A stretch of 64,000 bases of DNA from assembly GCA_003116975.1 (NCBI GenBank), contig BGKB01000002.1, positions 186,001 through 250,000 of the forward strand, written 5' to 3'. Both the position numbers and the translations under genes were made by a program. Below are positions 11,745 to 21,615 of this stretch, one piece after another (the first letter of the stretch is position 1; the number at the start of each line of letters is the position of its first letter). The DNA is from Aurantiochytrium sp. KH105. Taxonomy: Eukaryota; Sar; Bigyra; Thraustochytrida; Thraustochytriidae. Under the pieces are notes generated by a model. The model worked only from the letters and a program-made list of their open reading frames with translations, was not told the origin of the DNA and made no database searches.

Positions 11745-11879
11745 ACTCGGGAGTCTAGGAGAAGCCCTCAAGTCAAGGCAAAGTCAGACAGCGATTAGGT
11801 TCGTTCCTGGAGAAATCTTTTGTGGGACAAAAAGAAAAAAAGAAAAAGAAAAAAAGAAAAAAGCATCAAAAATCAAAAG

Positions 11880-13119
11880 CTATATTCTCTGCTTGAGCCG
11901 CTCCGCCGCCGTGAGCATATTAGAAATGTGCATGACCAAAGCAGGGTCATCAGGCTTGCCGCTCTCCTTGAGCAGTTTGTGACATGCCATGTAATACTCG
12001 AGACCTTCGCTGTACGCGCGAAATGCACCGCGATAGTCATCTTTGGTCTCGGCAAAACGGGCCTTTACACGCAATTCGTCACCATAAACACCGGGATTGA
12101 ACAGTCTCGTGCGGGCCATTTGCAAAATGATGCGCACACGGTCGGGATAGCGATCCGTTTGCGGGAGTCCATAGTTTTTCCCGTCAGACCAGACGCCTTT
12201 GCAGAGCAATGGCTCCAGCGAGGACATGCGCGAAAGATAGCCCTGCATGCGCTCGCAAATAACGCCCCGGCTGTCACGTCCACCGGGACGCGGAGGAGAC
12301 ACTTCGAGCATGTTGCAGAAATTTTCCAGGGCAGCGATGTAATAGCGGTATGCCTTGTCGAACTCTTTGGCTTGATCCGCGGCAACGGCGCTCTTGGCAG
12401 CTTCCACAGCGCTCGACTTGAACTCTTGCGCGCGGGACGTTGGCGTCTGTCCCATACGACGAATGTGCTCACGCCCTTGGCGGTCCTCCTCGGCTGCAGC
12501 GCGCTGCCGAAGTTGCACACGCTCGCGCTCGGCGCGTAGCTGCGCCGCGCGATTTGCGCTCTCCTCCTCGGCGGAAGCCCGCCTTTGCCGCGACGCTTCC
12601 TCTTGATCAAGCATCTTCCTGGCCATTACAGGGGACGGGGGTGCGGGTGTCTGATTTTCGTCGTGAGGAGGAGTGTGCTGCTGGCTTCGGGCGCGCTCCT
12701 CCAGCTGTCTTTGAAGCGACGCCGCTGCGGCCGCTTCTTGGGGACTCGGCGGCTTGGCTGTGTTGCCTTGCTGTGCGGGAGCCCCGGAGGAAGTTGGCGC
12801 CTTTCGCACGTCGACACTCACGCGTGGCGGCATGGATGGGGCCGAATTCTCTCCTTCTCCTTCTCCCTCGTGTTCCGCCTCGTCAGCCTTCGTTTCGTCT
12901 CCCGGCACCGGGGGCTCGGAAAGCCGGACGCTTGCGACGCGTCGCTGCAAGTCTTCGAATTGCGATGCAAGATCCTCGTACGACAAGTCAGGGGCCTCGG
13001 CCTTTGCCGCAGGCGGTATTTGCGCCGCAGTCTCTGGGTTCGGCGCGGTGGCCATCCCTCCAACGGGCGCGCTCGTCGTAGAGGCCTGCATCTCCTTCCA
13101 TGCGGACTCCGCTTGGTCG

Positions 13120-13151
<32 letters not shown>

Positions 13152-13622
13152 ATTGTGCGGCGCGACCGGAGCCGTAGCAGGCGCTTCGGCGGGCAAGCTT
13201 TCTGCGGCATTTGACGCAGAGTCTTGGCTCTGTTCAGGACCATGGCCGAGCTGAGCTTCGATGATAGATTCCGCTGTCTCGCCGTTCTCCTCGGTCTTGC
13301 TGGCCCCGACGGCCTCGCCAGAGCCGCTGTGCATGACATCGGGGATGTCTGCGAGATCGATCTCGTCCACATCGTACGCCGATCCAGAGCCCTCCACCAG
13401 GCGGCTGTACTCTTCCTCGGAGACGACGTAGGTCACGGGGATGATGCCCTGGCGCGCCCCATCCTCCGTCTCCGCGAACCACCACTCGTCGCGGCGTTCA
13501 AGCGTGCGCAGCCGCGTGCCCTCCGGCACCCCGAGCTCGTCGTCATTCTCCGCCTCGAAGTCGTACGCCGCCACCACGAAGCCGCCCACGTCGTCCGCGT
13601 AGTCGTCCGGGTCCGCGTCCAT
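11880..13622 (-). CDS. SH3-domain protein with two C-terminal MIT-like repeats
   Basis: 580 residues. An SH3 domain lies at about residues 13-67: AAYDFEA, then a Trp-Trp pair, then GIIPVTYV, all in the positions expected of the fold. A long Pro/Ala/Glu-rich, probably disordered middle follows, with a run of eight prolines near residue 160, itself a possible SH3 ligand. A Glu/Arg-rich helix comes near 330-390. The C-terminus has two helical-hairpin segments (about 398-475 and 518-578) with the MIT pattern of alternating Ala/Leu/Tyr, for example FDKAYRYYIAALENF and YRGAFRAYSEGLEYYM. MIT domains bind ESCRT-III tails, so a role in endosomal sorting or membrane remodelling is inferred. I chose ATG 13622 because the upstream frame is Arg/Ala repeat-derived. 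It is divergent from the pseudouridine synthase gene. Confidence 0.75.
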
Positions 13623-14165
13623 GCTCGCCTGCCGGCCCCGCCTTCGCCGCGCGGCCCGCGCCCGGAATAACGACCCGCGGCGCGGACGCGGCCTCCTCGC
13701 GCGCGCAGTCCCCCGCGCAGCCCGCGCAGCCCGCGCAGCCCGCGCAGCCCGCGCAGCCCGCGCAGCCCGCGCAGCCCGCGCAGCCCGGCCCCGGCGCAGC
13801 GGCGGTCTGTCTGTATCCTGGGCGCGGCCGGCCGCGTTTCTGTTCTGCATCGCGGGATATACGTGCGCCTCTGCGACATGCGCCTCTGCGACATGCCGTT
13901 CGTTGCGCGCGACCGCACGCGCGCGACATGTCGCGCGGCGACTATGCGCATAGTGCCATCGGCGCCGCCGCTTCTGCGCCTCGGGCGAGCTGGACGGCCG
14001 GGGCGAGACGAGACGAGACGAGGCGAGACGAGGCAGGACGGGATGAGGGAGATGAGCTGACTTGGCGGCGTGAGATGGCATGAGATGGCGTGAGATGGCA
14101 TGGGCTGACGCGAGATGGCACGGGATGGTGGGCACGGCCCGCGGCAGAGCCCGAGGGCGGCGGCG
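13623..14165. promoter_or_regulatory. Shared divergent promoter region
   Basis: 543 bases between the starts of the SH3/MIT gene (minus) and the pseudouridine synthase gene (plus). It must hold both promoters. It is very GC-rich and contains a 9-bp minisatellite, GAGAC-type repeats near 14003-14035 and four GAGATGG-type repeats near 14070-14120. No TATA box is evident. Confidence 0.5.
13712..13789. repeat. 9-bp minisatellite (CCGCGCAGC unit)
   Basis: About eight perfect head-to-tail copies. In one strand it encodes Gly-Cys-Ala repeats and in the other Ala-Arg-Ala repeats, which account for the long spurious frames across the promoter. Confidence 0.9.
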
Positions 14166-15317
14166 ATGGCGGCGTCGGTGTCGGCGGGGGGCGTGCGGTG
14201 CCTGCACCTGGCGGCGCCGGCGTCGGGGCCGGTGCGGGAGGTGCTGCGCGCGGCGCTGGCGGCGGAGATGCCGGCCAAGGCCTTCGCGAGGCCCAAGTCC
14301 TTCGACCACCTCCACCCGTCGTCGCTGCACAAGTACGGCGTGCGCAAGCACGCCGACGTGGAGACCAGCGACCGCGCGTGGAGGCTGCAGCAGGACGGGT
14401 GGCGCGGCATGGACGGCGCCAAGGTCGACGACCTCCTGCGTCTCGGCGCCGCGTACAAGCACGTGCTCAATAACGCGAACGTGGCCGTGCTCAAGCGCCT
14501 CACCTGGGACGACAGGGACGAGGACATCGAGGAGGGCTGCTACCTGCGCGTCTTTGTCACGCCGAGGCGGTACACGCAGACGGTCTGCGCTGAGGACGTC
14601 CGAGCCGCGACAGACGACTTTGTCGTCGTTCGGAAGCCGCGCAACCTGCCATCAGTCTCGCGCGTCGATAACCTCTACGAGAATGTCCAGCATCACACGG
14701 AGAACATCTTGGGCGCCGAGCTTTGGCCCGTGCAGCGCCTCGACGAACCAACGCAGGGCCTCATTCTCTTTGCGCGCAACCTGGACTTTTGCAAGGTCTT
14801 CAATCGACTCATTCAACAAAAGGAGCATGTGGAAAAGTGCTATTCTTTTATTGCAGAAGCGGCCTCCTCGACGCCCACTTCTGCCTCGCTTCCGCCCGAT
14901 GGAACGCTCCTAACTCACTATATGGATTTGCGGAGCGGTGGTGCCAAGCGCGTCGCGGATGAGTGTGAGGCTGGCGGCTGCGACAAGGAAGCCTCGCTCA
15001 TAGTTCTTGGTCATGCTCCGGTACCGGGTCATCCGCGTCGTCGCTTTGTGCAAATCCAGCTGCTCACAGGTCGGACGCATCAGATTCGGGCACAGTTCGC
15101 GCACATTGGGTGGCCCCTCGCAGGCGACTGCATGTACCATCCTGACCTTGCCTCGCCAGCAGACCTTGACTTTCTTCTCAAATGTTACCGACTCGCCTTT
15201 ACTTACCAAAACGAGCGTGTTGAGGTCAATCTTGAGCCGGAATTCTCGCCAGCCGATATCGAGGCTGTCAAAAAGCCACTTTGTGCTAGTAATGAATCGC
15301 CGAAAAGCGCAAGTTAG
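14166..15317 (+). CDS. RluA-family RNA pseudouridine synthase
   Basis: 383 residues. It isomerises uridine to pseudouridine in rRNA or tRNA. The catalytic motif reads VQRLDEPTQGL (about residue 194-204), equivalent to the family's HRLD-x-(D/E)-TSG, with the catalytic aspartate in place; the usual His is Gln. The second conserved block is LLTGRTHQIRAQFAHIGWPL (about residue 300-320), followed by GD. About 110 residues precede the catalytic domain, as in eukaryotic RPUSD/Pus5-6-9-like proteins. A start at 14115 would be in frame, but ATG 14166 begins a cleaner Ala/Ser-rich N-terminus that could be a transit peptide. Target RNA is unknown. Confidence 0.87.
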   Translation: MAASVSAGGVRCLHLAAPASGPVREVLRAALAAEMPAKAFARPKSFDHLHPSSLHKYGVRKHADVETSDRAWRLQQDGWRGMDGAKVDDLLRLGAAYKHVLNNANVAVLKRLTWDDRDEDIEEGCYLRVFVTPRRYTQTVCAEDVRAATDDFVVVRKPRNLPSVSRVDNLYENVQHHTENILGAELWPVQRLDEPTQGLILFARNLDFCKVFNRLIQQKEHVEKCYSFIAEAASSTPTSASLPPDGTLLTHYMDLRSGGAKRVADECEAGGCDKEASLIVLGHAPVPGHPRRRFVQIQLLTGRTHQIRAQFAHIGWPLAGDCMYHPDLASPADLDFLLKCYRLAFTYQNERVEVNLEPEFSPADIEAVKKPLCASNESPKSAS

Positions 15318-15654
15318 TTCTTTGTCTGGCAAATTTTACTTATTCACGAATCACGAACGTCCTCGAGCGTGCCCCAGAATTGGATCAGAAAAGACATCAT
15401 GGAGGCAGAGAAGTGCCAACGGCCTTTGACAAATCATACTTGTTCAAGACCCGCGAACGTGCTCAAGTGTGCCAAAAAGAAAAGACCTTCAGATGACCTC
15501 GGGAACATCATACTCACGTGCTCATGTGTGGCCAGAAAGAAAAATTTATACAACCATGATCTTTTGCTTCTTTTTCTCCTTTTACAATCACAATTTTCAT
15601 TTTGCACAGTCATTGTAGTATATTATTGTTATCTTTACTCACGCACAGAGCTGA
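15318..15654. other. Convergent intergenic region with three imperfect direct repeats
   Basis: 3' ends of the pseudouridine synthase (plus) and kinesin (minus) meet here. A motif of about 25 bases (CGAACGTGCTCAAGTGTGCC and variants) occurs three times, near 15356, 15454 and 15513, each followed by a purine run. The right half is AT-rich. Confidence 0.6.
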
Positions 15655-18600
15655 TCACTGCCACACGGGTCGACGCGTCGGCACACGCCGTGCTGCTCGC
15701 GTCGCAGGTTTTGCTGCCCGCGCGGGTGTTTGCAAGACGCGAGATGCCGTGCCCAGAGACGACGTCGCGGCACGTGCCTTGGACGCCACAGTGGCCGTAT
15801 TTGCAAGTCGAATGGTGGCTGGAACGCGTTGCGAATTCTTGTCTGGTGAATCGTTCTCATCCTCGGATGCGACGCGCTGACGCGCAGCCTTCTTATCCGA
15901 TGGCGGAATCACCTGTGGCGTGTTCTTCCAGGACACTTGCTTTTTGGCCTGGTCCTTGGCCGCGTCATTTGGCTCCGGAGAGCTTACATTTGCCTGAATG
16001 TTGTCCAGTGAACTGCGACGCTCGCGAAGACTGTTGTCTTGGCTCGCCACGGACCGGGCAACCGGGGAGGCCACCGACGTTGCGGTTCTTGGCGGCGTCG
16101 ACTTTACTGCCGCAACGCTTCGTGACTTGGCCACAGTCGTGCTCGTGCTCGTGCTCGTGGCGGTGGTGCTCCGTGCCGCGCGCGAACGTACGCCTTCAAG
16201 CGATGCACGACGCGCAGCATTCTTGCCCACAGGAGATGGTGATGGCGATGCCATCGCAGCAACTGTAGGTGCGGCAGGCATGGGGGGCGGCGCCACGGCC
16301 GCTACAGAACTTGGCCCTGCAATCGACGAACGAAGCTGTTGCCGCAAGTTAGCGACCTCCATCTTGGCGGCGTGAAGATCTGCCTCGAGCTTGGCAACCT
16401 GACCCGAACTCTCGGATTGGCGATCCTGAAGCTTGTCACGCAAAGCCTTAATTTCCTTGCCGTCAGATTCTTTGAGACTGACAAAGCGGTCCTCGTACCG
16501 TTTGGTGATCTTTTCGGCATCCTTGGCGGCTTGCGCACGGATCGTGTCTTGTTCGATTCGCGCCTCTTCAAGCTTTTTATTGAGCATCTTGATCTTGAGC
16601 TCGAGCTGGTGCGTGCGGTCCTGCGCCTGCTTCATGGCGGCCCGCTGTTTCGAAGACTCGCCGACACGCTCCTTCTTTTTCGCCTTACCGAGCTCACACT
16701 GTCGCACGCGCGCCGCAAAATTGAGCGAGCACGTCGACTCCTGCACGTTAAAGGTTGTCGGGCTGACCTGTAGAATCATGAGCGCCTTGTTGTCCTTTCC
16801 AAGCGAATCCTGCAAGAGGGTGGTCAGCTTGGAGTTGCGAAAGGGAACATGGGCAGCCTTGGACTCGAGGGCGGAAATGACGTCGCCAAGGCAACTCAAG
16901 CTCTTGTTGATGGCCTGGGCCTCCTTGAGCTGCACGCCCTTGACGCCAGACTTGGCCAGGCGCTCCGATCCTGCCAAATCGACGAGGACCAGCTTGCCAA
17001 ATGTACTACGGCCGGTCTCATCGTTGGCGCCGTGCACAGACACAATCACGACCGAATGCGAGCGCGAACTCGCCATGTTCATCTTTGTGTGGGCCGAAGA
17101 GCGGTTCCGCGCTCCAAGCTCCATGACCTCGATGACCTCCTCGACACTCTTGACCTCGATCTCGACGCATCCAGGCATGTGTACGCCGTCACGATCATTC
17201 GCACGAATCTCCAGATAGGCCGGACCGTTGCTGCCGCCCTTTTCTTCGGCCACGACGTCGCTCTGGTCGGGATGCGAAGCCAGCAGATCAATGACCTTTT
17301 CGCAGTAAATCTCAACGTTTTGTACCTTGAATCTGTAATGTGCACCTCCCGCACGACGCTGTGCGTTGGCGCGAAAGAGCTCCTCGAGCGCGAGATAGTT
17401 GATGCCGCGGTTCTCCGGTCCATCGCCACCGCTCATGGTGTACGTCTTTCCAGAACCGGTCTGGCCGTAGGCAAAAATGCAAGAGTGGAAGCCATCCATG
17501 ACAGACTCGACGAGCGGGGACACCTCGTCAAAGACGCTTTCCTGCGAAGAAGTTGGACCAAAGACGCGGTCGAACTCGTACTCGCTGGTCTTGGTCGAGA
17601 CCGTACCAGCAGCTGAAGTTGCACTCGTGGCAATGGTGAGACGTTCGTCATCAATGGGCTCGATGGCCACGTTCGAGTCTTCCTTTTCTAAGTCACTCGA
17701 AAGAACAGGGCGAACTCGGCACATGACACGAATGTTGCCCTTGAGGTTGTGAACCATATTAAGGAGCTGTTTGCGACGCTTTTCTTCTTTGGAGAATCGA
17801 GCTTGGGCATCCTTGCGACGAGCATCGCACTCACTGACACGAGTCTGCAGCGTCTTGGCCATGGCCGCGAAACTGGCTGCAGAATTGCTGAAGGCCCCCC
17901 GAAAGTCGTTACTGAGATCGGCAAACTCAAACTTTAGCGTAGAAAGCTTGTCGCGAAGTTGCTTGACCGCCTCTGCGTGCGCGTCCTTCTCCATTTGGAG
18001 CTCCTTTTGCAGCGCAAAGACATGGTCCTTGGTCTTGCGCAAAATGTCCTTGGTGCGACTAAGTTCTGCCTTGGTTTCCTGGTATTCTTCCTTGGAGATG
18101 TTCAGTGTGAAGAGCTTCTCACAAAGGTCATCGACCTCGGGGCTGGAGCTTGCATCCGCCTTTTTTACTTGAGGTGGCGCGTCTGCGGGTGCCACGCGAG
18201 CTCCTTCACCCTCGTCCTCGTCGCCTTCGTCGCCTTCCTCAATGGACTCCTCGATGGCGCGCCGATCCTGCTCGGCGACGCCAAGTGCGGCCTCCTTTTG
18301 GACAGCTTCGGTAGCCTCGTTGACGTCATCCCAGGTCATTTTCAGGGTGTTCATCTCTTCGTCAACTTCGCGAAGTGTTGGGTGCTCTTCTGTTGACACA
18401 TTGCATGACCTCCAAGCCTCGGTGCAGGCCTTAATTTGAGCTTCCATAAGCCGAAAGTGCGTGAGCATGACGCGGTTGCGATCTTGCAACTTTTCGCACT
18501 CGAGTTGATAGCCGTGCTTGCTGCGCTGCAGGCTGGCGACAGTGTCTTGAAGGTCCTCCACGGCCTCAACCAGTTCTTGGTTTCCGGCCTCAAGTTGTTT

Positions 18601-19392
18601 ACATTTGTCCTTGTAAGTTGACGCCATGCGCTCTTGCACACGTGCAAGCGAGGCCTGGGTGTTGAGCGTATTGATGGAGACGCGTCGACCAGACCGTTTG
18701 CTGCTGCTTGCCTTGCTGCTGCTCCCTCCTGAGCCGCCTGCATCAGCTCCGCGCATGAGCTGCTGCTGAGGCGTTAGTGGCGCGGCGCCCTGGTCGCCAC
18801 CAAGGAGGTCAAGCACGCCGCGTGATGCGGGTCGCGTCATAGGCGAGCCGTCGCGGGCAGCATCTACGGGTCGCACAAGCATTTGGTTCGAGTTGGTCAA
18901 GCGGTGGCGTGTCTCACGCGATGGGCTACTGTAGTGCTCATTGAGAAGCGCGCGGTCCATTTCCAGAAGTTTGATGCGAAGCTCTTGGAGGCAGTTCACA
19001 ACGCAAATGGCACTTAGACTCGAGGGCTGGAGCAAATCGCCCGCGCTGAAAAGGGAGGTCTCAGGGAGACCCAAACGCGTTGCCTCGCGACGGAATTGGT
19101 GCAAGTTGCTCTTGGTGCGCTCCTCGTCGCTTCCAGTTTGAGCAGGGGACAGGCCAACGAGCTTGCAGAGCACCGAGCCATCTTTGAGGCCTTGCAAGAG
19201 GTCTTGCGGTTTTTCCACAACGGTGTCGCCATTCCAGTCTTCGCCAAGCTTGACGTTCATGAACTCGATGACCATGTTGAAGCGCTCCAGCAGCACGCGA
19301 TTCTGAAACGCCTTGACATCGTCTTGGTGCGGCGTCACCTGCTGCTGCTGCTGCAGCTTCGACCTGCCCGGCGTGCCAAAGAGCCCCGGCAT
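15655..19392 (-). CDS. Kinesin-14 with N-terminal calponin-homology domain (KCH-like)
   Basis: 1245 residues. A short glutamine run (residues 14-18) precedes a CH domain at about 35-150 (LLQGLKDGSVLCKLVGL), an actin- or microtubule-binding module. A coiled coil spans about 255-540. The motor follows at about 553-893: LKGNIRVMCRVRPVL is the kinesin-14 neck-motor junction, GQTGSGKTYTM is the P-loop, SSRSHSVV is switch I and LVDLAGSERL is switch II. A shorter coiled coil follows at about 900-1030, then a Ser/Ala/Thr/Arg-rich basic tail. The neck sequence argues for a minus-end-directed, kinesin-14 motor; direction is inference. CH, coiled coil, central motor and C-terminal tail is the order known from plant KCH kinesins, which link actin and microtubules. 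All nucleotide-binding motifs look intact. Confidence 0.92.
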   Translation of the reverse strand: MPGLFGTPGRSKLQQQQQVTPHQDDVKAFQNRVLLERFNMVIEFMNVKLGEDWNGDTVVEKPQDLLQGLKDGSVLCKLVGLSPAQTGSDEERTKSNLHQFRREATRLGLPETSLFSAGDLLQPSSLSAICVVNCLQELRIKLLEMDRALLNEHYSSPSRETRHRLTNSNQMLVRPVDAARDGSPMTRPASRGVLDLLGGDQGAAPLTPQQQLMRGADAGGSGGSSSKASSSKRSGRRVSINTLNTQASLARVQERMASTYKDKCKQLEAGNQELVEAVEDLQDTVASLQRSKHGYQLECEKLQDRNRVMLTHFRLMEAQIKACTEAWRSCNVSTEEHPTLREVDEEMNTLKMTWDDVNEATEAVQKEAALGVAEQDRRAIEESIEEGDEGDEDEGEGARVAPADAPPQVKKADASSSPEVDDLCEKLFTLNISKEEYQETKAELSRTKDILRKTKDHVFALQKELQMEKDAHAEAVKQLRDKLSTLKFEFADLSNDFRGAFSNSAASFAAMAKTLQTRVSECDARRKDAQARFSKEEKRRKQLLNMVHNLKGNIRVMCRVRPVLSSDLEKEDSNVAIEPIDDERLTIATSATSAAGTVSTKTSEYEFDRVFGPTSSQESVFDEVSPLVESVMDGFHSCIFAYGQTGSGKTYTMSGGDGPENRGINYLALEELFRANAQRRAGGAHYRFKVQNVEIYCEKVIDLLASHPDQSDVVAEEKGGSNGPAYLEIRANDRDGVHMPGCVEIEVKSVEEVIEVMELGARNRSSAHTKMNMASSRSHSVVIVSVHGANDETGRSTFGKLVLVDLAGSERLAKSGVKGVQLKEAQAINKSLSCLGDVISALESKAAHVPFRNSKLTTLLQDSLGKDNKALMILQVSPTTFNVQESTCSLNFAARVRQCELGKAKKKERVGESSKQRAAMKQAQDRTHQLELKIKMLNKKLEEARIEQDTIRAQAAKDAEKITKRYEDRFVSLKESDGKEIKALRDKLQDRQSESSGQVAKLEADLHAAKMEVANLRQQLRSSIAGPSSVAAVAPPPMPAAPTVAAMASPSPSPVGKNAARRASLEGVRSRAARSTTATSTSTSTTVAKSRSVAAVKSTPPRTATSVASPVARSVASQDNSLRERRSSLDNIQANVSSPEPNDAAKDQAKKQVSWKNTPQVIPPSDKKAARQRVASEDENDSPDKNSQRVPATIRLANTATVASKARAATSSLGTASRVLQTPARAAKPATRAARRVPTRRPVWQ

Positions 19393-20959
19393 GGCCGACT
19401 TTTCCGCTTTCTGCTCGCCTCGCCTCGGCTTGCCAAGCGCACAGCAACAGAGAGCGCGATCAACGCGTGCCCACGGACCTCTTCGCGGCTTCTAGCGGTC
19501 CGTCCACGCTCGCTCCGAGGCTGACGACGACGCGCAAGGCCGGCCACGGACCTCGACTGCGATCACCGCTCGAAGCTGCCGGGTTTGCCGCCCTCCGTCC
19601 GGACTTGCCGGCCACCGCAAACTCCTCGCGCAGCGCGCCCGAGTCCCGCCCGCGCGGCGCTGTCGTTTCACGCGGCGGTTTTCTCCGCCCCGGGTTTCCC
19701 CGTGCGCCCTCTGGGGGTCACGCTGCGAGACTTTATTTCCCCGCTGCTGTCGCTCTCAGGTTATGGCACCGTTGTCGGGGAAACCTAGGCGCGCAGAGTG
19801 CCCTTTTCGCCGTTTGAAAAAATGACGGAAGGGGCGGCTCGCCTCCCGAGCCGAGAAGACAGCGTAAGCCTCGGGCGGAGAAACGGCGAGGAGTCGGCCT
19901 CCGCTACCTAGTACAGTATACGTGTACGCAGACAGATCGCGAAAAGCTTGTTTCCATCTCTCCAAACTGGCGCGGACGGCCACTGCGAGTCGATGTTCGT
20001 TCTTTGGTTTTGGGGATTGGCGATGTGTGACCCACGATGACCTGAAAAAGCCTGCCAACACTACGACCCCCGAGGCCTATCGAGCATTGCGTGGAATGAG
20101 AGCGTACGGATGCGCTCGTGTTCACGCAAAGAAGGCGCGTTCGTCGAAAATAGAATGGAGCGATACCTTTGCAGGCACAAGCAGCAAAAAGTAAAATGCG
20201 AAATTGACTCGATAGGAGTGTTGCTCCTGCCAAATAACGATGGCAGGAAAAGCTCGCTTTCTCACGACGATGAGATCTCCGTGGGAAGGAGGGGGGAGGG
20301 GAGGGGGGGGGGGCTGGGGGGGGGACAAGAATACTGGCCTGGCTTATTAGAAATCGTGTCTTTTTATTTGGACATCTATTCACGAGATTGTCTTGATCAA
20401 GGACGGTTGCGTTTTTTCAACGGGACGTAGAGATCATCTCGAAGGATCCCAAGTCCAGAAAAGGCAGGTGTGCAATTTCTTGATCGTGCTCTTGAGACAA
20501 GCAAGAATTTTTTGCCAAGTTCTGTCGTCAGGTGTCTCGTCAAAAGAGAAATGCAGAGCAAACATGGATATCAGAGCGGCACATCAACTTCAAAAGCTAC
20601 TGGTGGTGTTGGTGCTGCTGGTGGTGGTGGTGGTGGTGCTACTGGAGTTGTTGATACTGCCACCGGTGTTGATTTTGTTGCCTGTGCTTTCGAGTGTGCA
20701 TGGAAGGATTTTTGTGGGACGCAAGCTTGTTGGCAAGTAACGATGCGAATCCTCTTGTCTGTATTTGACCCTATGATGTGACGCGTCAAAATCCCTTTAT
20801 CGTTGTCCCTGCTCGCACAGGCTCCAATCCGCTTCAATTTTTCATTCTTTTCGCCATTTCGGGACAACCCGTGCTTATATCTTCCCTCGCACTCTCGCAT
20901 AGTGTACGATAAACCTTAGTGTAGTGACAGCACAGCTCCCAGCTTGGAGATGTTCTGAT
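19393..20959. other. Intergenic, kinesin promoter and unassigned sequence
   Basis: The first few hundred bases are the likely promoter of the minus-strand kinesin gene. Between about 19800 and 20900 I see no convincing gene. A GGT-rich stretch near 20605-20645 gives poly-Gly or poly-Pro frames on the two strands, and a G-rich tract lies at 20286-20328. Confidence 0.5.
20286..20328 (+). repeat. G-rich tract, G-quadruplex candidate
   Basis: Several runs of four or more G separated by one to three other bases. The pattern satisfies the usual four-G-run rule for an intramolecular quadruplex, though low-complexity assembly error is also possible. Confidence 0.6.
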
Positions 20960-21505
20960 TCCTGCAGCGTCTTTTTCCTTAGCGTTTCGCTGTACTTCAA
21001 GCCCAATGCCTGAAAAGCTGACGAGGCCTTTGAGATCAATTCGCAAGTGTTGCTGGTTGTGCTCACGCTCGGCGTCAGCATGTGATCGGTTGTTTAGATT
21101 GTCGGTTGACAGTCAGGCAATTCTATAATCTTGTGGGGGTCATTGCTTGTGTTTTTTTGGTCGCAGCTATGGTCGACACAGTGCGTCCGCGGTTTTAAGA
21201 GGCACCGCTGGTTGACGTTTCCGATGAGGACAAGGGCGAGTCGAGCATGTTTGTAGCAAGTAAGCTTCCCCCGAATTCCCCATCAACGAGGCGAAAAGTG
21301 GTAGCAAAGGCACCGAAGAGCCTCCAACTCCTTGTTTGGCTTCACTTGCAAGATCGCATGTTCCGGATCTCGATCTGGAGAATTGCGAAAGCTTTTATCA
21401 AGTACTGTCGCGCCTCCCAATGAGCTCACAAAGAACTCTAGTGTTCGGCCTCTGTCCACAACAGAGACGCAGATATTCGAGATCAATCACTGACTAACAT
21501 GTGCG
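20960..21505 (+). pseudogene. Decayed C-terminal fragment of the giant FG-GAP/GCC2-GCC3 receptor family
   Basis: The DNA aligns with the last about 180 codons of the genes at 26196 and 32050. Shared blocks include CTGTACTTCAAGCC, GACGAGGCCTTTGAGATC, TATAATCTTGTGGG and ACAGTGCGTCCGCGG, in the same order and spacing. Homology also continues past the stop codon into the 3' UTR of the 26196 copy (TCAATCACTGACTAAC against TCAGTCACCGACTAA). The reading frame is broken by several stops and small length changes, so it is not expressed as this protein. The large N-terminal ectodomain is missing. It shows that the receptor family once extended further left. A MULE transposon lies directly downstream. 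Confidence 0.85.
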
Positions 21506-21615
21506 TTGCGCGTCTTGCGTTCCTCGGTCTTCACAGATAAGTTGATCGCCTACTCCCTCCCACCAGTTCGGAAAGTGAAGTTGGGCAAGGGAAAAAAACT
21601 GAGTCACGGTTAGGA

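Noticed and set aside
13433-14527. Long minus-strand frame across the divergent promoter
   Set aside because: Driven by the 9-bp minisatellite (Gly-Leu-Arg repeats) and antisense to the SH3 and pseudouridine synthase genes.
20470-20781. 103-codon plus frame with poly-Gly
   Set aside because: The GGT repeat explains the composition, the opposite strand has an equally long poly-Pro frame, and neither shows a domain.
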